Assembly: GCA_030849465.1 (NCBI GenBank)
Contig: JARVLF010000011.1
Coordinates: forward strand, 62,001-126,000
Direction of reading: 5' to 3'
DNA from: Moesziomyces globuligerus
Taxonomy: Eukaryota > Basidiomycota > Ustilaginomycetes > Ustilaginales > Ustilaginaceae
Length of the DNA stretch: 64,000 bases
Numbering within the stretch: the stretch's first letter is position 1; each line of letters begins with the position of its first letter. A model generated the notes under the pieces. That model was not told where the DNA came from. It worked only from the letters and a program-made list of their open reading frames with translations, and searched no databases. Positions 60,833 to 64,000 of this stretch are shown here, piece by piece. The translations under genes and the position numbers were made by a program.

Positions 60833-63514
60833 ATGTCGTCGCCGTCGACCAAATCGCGACCTTCGCGGTCTAATCAGCTTCCTCAACGCCATCCGCTTCG
60901 CATCCACTCCGCTCCTCTCTCCGCACATCGTGCTCAACAGCCGTCATCCCGATCCGATGCGGCTCATCCTTCGCTCGCCCAGCTTCGCCATGCCTCGGCG
61001 TCGCAGTCCTCCACCTCGCCGCACGCGTGTCACAACTGCCATCAGATGGAGACGCGCTTCTATTGCGACCCCTGCCTCAGCTCCAGGATCAACGCGCATC
61101 ATAACGAGATTCGTAGGCTCTCTCTCACACGAGATAAAGCTAGGCAATCGGTGCAATTGCTCCTCACCGACCGCCTGGCCAATCCCCAGGCTTCCTCCAC
61201 TGACGTCCCCCCTTCGCCGGCTACGGGTCAAACGGCCCTGCCAGACCCTTTCAACACGAGCGCGGCCGAGGGCGTACCTTCCGAGCTCCCGCAGGGGAGC
61301 CTGCTCTTACAGCCACTCATCGAGCTGAGAGCACGAAGAGCAGCCCTCGTTTCGCGTGTCCAGAACATCCACCAGTGCATCGCCCAATCGCAACAGAGCC
61401 GTCTTCAGGCACATGAAAGCCTCCAAGAGCAGCAGGCCCGTATCGTACTGCGCCAACAAAATCTAGCAAAAGCCTGGTCAAGTCTCGAGGGCTCCTCCGC
61501 AGCGTCGTCTGCCTCTGCCTCGCAGCGTGCACGTCATGCCAATCGCTCGCGCTGGCTCACCCATCCCGCTGCCGATCACATCGACACCCCGCTCATCTTC
61601 ACCGATGTCTATACCCAATACGAAAAGCAGGAGGAATCGGCCGCACCCACGCCTTCTCCTGCCGAGCCCGTCGACACGCAGCTCGGAGCGGTCCTCACAC
61701 ACACACGCCTCCAGCTCGCGTCTTTGCAAGCCGAGGCCGCCACCCTATCTGCCGAGCTTTCCGTCACCAGGGCCAGGCTGGCGCGTCAGGCCTTCCGACT
61801 CTTTACTGTCTCCCCGCCAGAGTCAACTTCATCATCGAGAACGACGACGACCAACTCACCTCGCTCACGTCAGGCTGATCTCTCTGCGAGCAGTTCGGTC
61901 GCGCAGCGTATCAGCAAGCTCTCTGAAAGGTATATCCCTGGCGCCTTTGGTCTCGGCCAGACGCAAGCCTCTCTGATCGGTCTCAGCAATCCCGACTCGG
62001 CCTCGTCAAGTCGTCGAAGCGCTCGCACGCCCAGCTCTCGCACTAGCCCGAAGGATTCCACATGGTCCATCGCATCTCTCCCGCTGCCGCTGCCGAGCGA
62101 GGTACGCAGGCACTCTCTCGAAGATGTCAACGGCGCCGTCACGTACGCCGTCAATCTCGTTCAGCTGCTCGCCGCTTATCTCGGAATCACGCTGCCCTTC
62201 TGCATCGAGCAGCACAAGGGACGCTTCTCACTCAGACCCGATCCGCTCTGGGATGGCGGCGGCGGCTCGAGTGCCAAGACACTCTACCTTTCGCAGCGCG
62301 CCTACGCAAATCTCAGTAGCGCCCACTCCAGCCCAACCAAGACTTTCAAGCTCAACAACCTGGCAGAGTCTACCATCGGCCTGGGAGCCTCCACCCTCTC
62401 CACCATCGAGTCCTACATCCATTTACCCTCCGGTGCTGGCCTACCCTGGGGCACAACACACTCTCCGACGTCGAAATCAAGCTCAGGCTCTGCCGACGCG
62501 GATCCTGAAACGAACGACGAAGGGCGAACCGAGGGCGCGGAACGCACTTCCTCCGCGTCCGGCACGCAGTCCAAGCCGGACCAAGCAGCCCGCTCGTTTG
62601 TTTCCGCGCTCGTCATGCTGTCGTACGATGTCGCCTATCTCGCGGCGAAGCAGGGCGTGCAGCTGGATCTGGTAACAGCGGCAGCCAATCCGCTCCAGCT
62701 CGTGTCGACGATCATGCGGCAGTCGGAGCTCGGTCGTCGGGCACATGCGAACTTCCTGCCGGCGTCGAGCATTTCGGACCTGAGTTTGCCCTCGCTGGAC
62801 TACGAGCAGCTCGCCCAGATCCTGGAGCCCAACAACGCTGCTGCCGATGGATACAAGCGCGGCTCGTCGCGTCCGACCAAAGCGGCTGCGGCGAATGCGG
62901 CTACATCTCGCGCGTCGGGTGCCGCACAGGCTTCGCCGCACAAGCTCCTCGAGCAAAGCTACGTCGACGTCGGCGAGGCAGCAGCGTCAGTGCTCGGACT
63001 CAAGGATCCGTCTTCGGTCGCTCACACGGCAAAGACGAAGCAGACGGGTCGGTCCGCCTCGCAAAAGTCTAAGGCGGAACAGAAGGATGCCGATTGCCAG
63101 GATGCAGCTCGCCGCAATGTCGTGGATGACTTGCCGATCCAGAATTCGGCGGCGAAGGGGCGTATCGTATCCGCACCGGCAGCGCAGCCGCCTCCTTCGC
63201 TTGAGTTCCTGCGCCAGCGCGGACGCGACGCCTCCAAGCTCAAGGCGGATACCGTGGCTGCCACCTCCGCTAGCTCCGGCTCGAGGAGGAACGAGTCGGC
63301 GGCCGTTACGAAGCCCAGTACGATGCCAGAACCTGAGCTTGCGGGTCCAGACAGCCGCAAGATCGGCCCGGGCGCAGTCATCTTTAACGGTGTCGAGGTC
63401 GGTGTTGGGAATATGGCAACTGGAGAAGGGGATCGTTTGGCGGCTCTGGGTTCTCGGCAGGTCCGCGAAAAGTCGCGCAAGCGCTCGACGGAAGAAGGCT
63501 GGGCTCTAGTCTAA
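60833..63514 (+). CDS. ATG14: Atg14/Barkor-like subunit of the autophagy PI3-kinase complex
   Basis: Single exon, 893 residues from the ATG at 60833. Residues 66-81 hold the paired cysteines of Atg14, CHNCHQMETRFYCDPC (Cys66, 69, 78, 81), followed by a helical segment INAHHNEIRRLSLTRDKARQ. Residues about 160-225 and 290-340 are coiled coil (LIELRARRAALVSRVQNIHQ, LQLASLQAEAATLSAELSVT). The C-terminal BARA-like region has VTYAVNLVQLLAAYLGITLP, FCIEQHKGRFSLRPDPLWDG and FVSALVMLSYDVAYLAAKQG, typical of Atg14/UVRAG. The remaining 200 residues are low complexity. The protein would target Vps34-Vps15-Vps30 to autophagosome sites. Vps38/UVRAG is the alternative, but the N-terminal cysteine pairs favour Atg14. 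Confidence 0.82.
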   Translation: MSSPSTKSRPSRSNQLPQRHPLRIHSAPLSAHRAQQPSSRSDAAHPSLAQLRHASASQSSTSPHACHNCHQMETRFYCDPCLSSRINAHHNEIRRLSLTRDKARQSVQLLLTDRLANPQASSTDVPPSPATGQTALPDPFNTSAAEGVPSELPQGSLLLQPLIELRARRAALVSRVQNIHQCIAQSQQSRLQAHESLQEQQARIVLRQQNLAKAWSSLEGSSAASSASASQRARHANRSRWLTHPAADHIDTPLIFTDVYTQYEKQEESAAPTPSPAEPVDTQLGAVLTHTRLQLASLQAEAATLSAELSVTRARLARQAFRLFTVSPPESTSSSRTTTTNSPRSRQADLSASSSVAQRISKLSERYIPGAFGLGQTQASLIGLSNPDSASSSRRSARTPSSRTSPKDSTWSIASLPLPLPSEVRRHSLEDVNGAVTYAVNLVQLLAAYLGITLPFCIEQHKGRFSLRPDPLWDGGGGSSAKTLYLSQRAYANLSSAHSSPTKTFKLNNLAESTIGLGASTLSTIESYIHLPSGAGLPWGTTHSPTSKSSSGSADADPETNDEGRTEGAERTSSASGTQSKPDQAARSFVSALVMLSYDVAYLAAKQGVQLDLVTAAANPLQLVSTIMRQSELGRRAHANFLPASSISDLSLPSLDYEQLAQILEPNNAAADGYKRGSSRPTKAAAANAATSRASGAAQASPHKLLEQSYVDVGEAAASVLGLKDPSSVAHTAKTKQTGRSASQKSKAEQKDADCQDAARRNVVDDLPIQNSAAKGRIVSAPAAQPPPSLEFLRQRGRDASKLKADTVAATSASSGSRRNESAAVTKPSTMPEPELAGPDSRKIGPGAVIFNGVEVGVGNMATGEGDRLAALGSRQVREKSRKRSTEEGWALV

Positions 63515-63959
63515 CTCCATCAGCATCCGATGAGGCGTTTGTAGCATAGCACGCGTGCCTCAAAGCTCTTGATGGCGTTATTCCCCCTTCACGTTCGGTC
63601 GGGGGAGGTAATGTGTCTGTATCACAGCACTCAGCCGTCAGAGCTCCTGGTGACGTCGTCCCACTCAGTGTGTCTCGAAGATCGCCGCTCACATTCGATC
63701 CAGTGAGCTTTGTGGGTCGAAGGCGTCCGTGAGGGCTGAGCGAGGGGAAGAACAGGGTCCAAGCCGTTCCTGCCCGTGTTCCGGAATTTGGGACTTGGCG
63801 GACACGGATTTCTGGAAGCTGAGTTCCACCTGCTCCCAAGCCGCCTCCACCTTCCGCTCGCATCCACCAACACCGCTACCATCCATCACCTCGTCACCAC
63901 CGCCGCTCACACGAGGAGACCGCAGCACCCATCGTGTGCCTCGTCGGTCGGCTTCCGAG
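63515..63959. other. intergenic region at the right edge
   Basis: A 445 bp spacer between ATG14 and the gene starting at 63960. Frames are open on the minus strand but none looks conserved. Likely promoter sequence. Confidence 0.45.
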
Positions 63960-64000
63960 ATGGCTTCCGACTCGGAGCTGCGCCGCTGGATCAGCGACAA
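63960..64000 (+). CDS. start of a gene cut by the right edge
   Basis: The ATG at 63960 opens a frame that runs off the window: 13 complete codons reading MASDSELRRWISD, then AA. The composition (start followed by ELRRWISD) recalls N-termini of DEAH-box splicing helicases, but 13 residues cannot prove this. Confidence 0.4.
   Translation, partial: MASDSELRRWISD

Overview
The window is nuclear DNA of a basidiomycete fungus, most likely a smut or related yeast (Ustilaginomycotina). Grounds: GC-rich coding sequence, very long intronless genes (the Sec31, Ku80, APC4-like and Elp2 genes are each one open frame), short introns of about 70-180 bp with GTRNGT donors in other genes, compact convergent 3' ends, and C/G homopolymer runs between genes. 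The species cannot be named from sequence alone. There is no CRISPR array, rRNA, prophage or bacterial operon. I place 25 protein genes, two of them cut by the window edges; ten were assembled from spliced exons.

Layout. 0-12 kb: start of a dsRNA-binding, probably DExH helicase, protein (-), a COG2907-type flavoprotein (+), a Yhm2-type mitochondrial carrier (-), a TDT/Mae1-type dicarboxylate transporter (+) and a homeodomain factor (+). 12-21 kb: EB1/Mal3 microtubule plus-end protein (-), an orphan protein with seven predicted membrane segments and a huge tail (+), and a TMEM135-family membrane protein (+). 20-35 kb: selenoprotein-W-like Rdx protein (-), Hst3/Hst4-type sirtuin (-), isochorismatase-fold hydrolase (+), Ku80 (+), DHH phosphoesterase (-), ETF-alpha (+) and APC4-like subunit (+).

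34.7-41.5 kb is a gene desert packed with copies of a short repeat family built from GGGTGGCT/AGCCACCC words. At least four copies carry a tRNA-like head with RNA polymerase III-type A and B boxes and share a conserved end, GATATG. This looks like a tRNA-derived SINE family.

41.5-64 kb is gene-dense again: a 1473-residue LEA2/DUF3712-like repeat protein (+), NECAP (-), Sec31 (-), Sem1/Dss1 (+), Ate1 arginyltransferase (-), Elp2 (+), Rbx1 (-), Atg14 (+) and the first codons of a further gene (+).

The most striking observation is in Elp2 (55417-59319). The WD40 scaffold of the Elongator tRNA-modification complex is interrupted, in frame and between conserved Elp2 blocks, by about 390 residues forming a complete phosphopantetheine adenylyltransferase (CoA biosynthesis). 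Elongator consumes acetyl-CoA, so the fusion suggests a physical link between CoA supply and tRNA wobble modification. Several neighbours concern protein turnover and trafficking (Sem1, Ate1, Rbx1, Atg14, Sec31, NECAP), but nothing in the sequence shows that they are co-regulated beyond shared divergent promoters.
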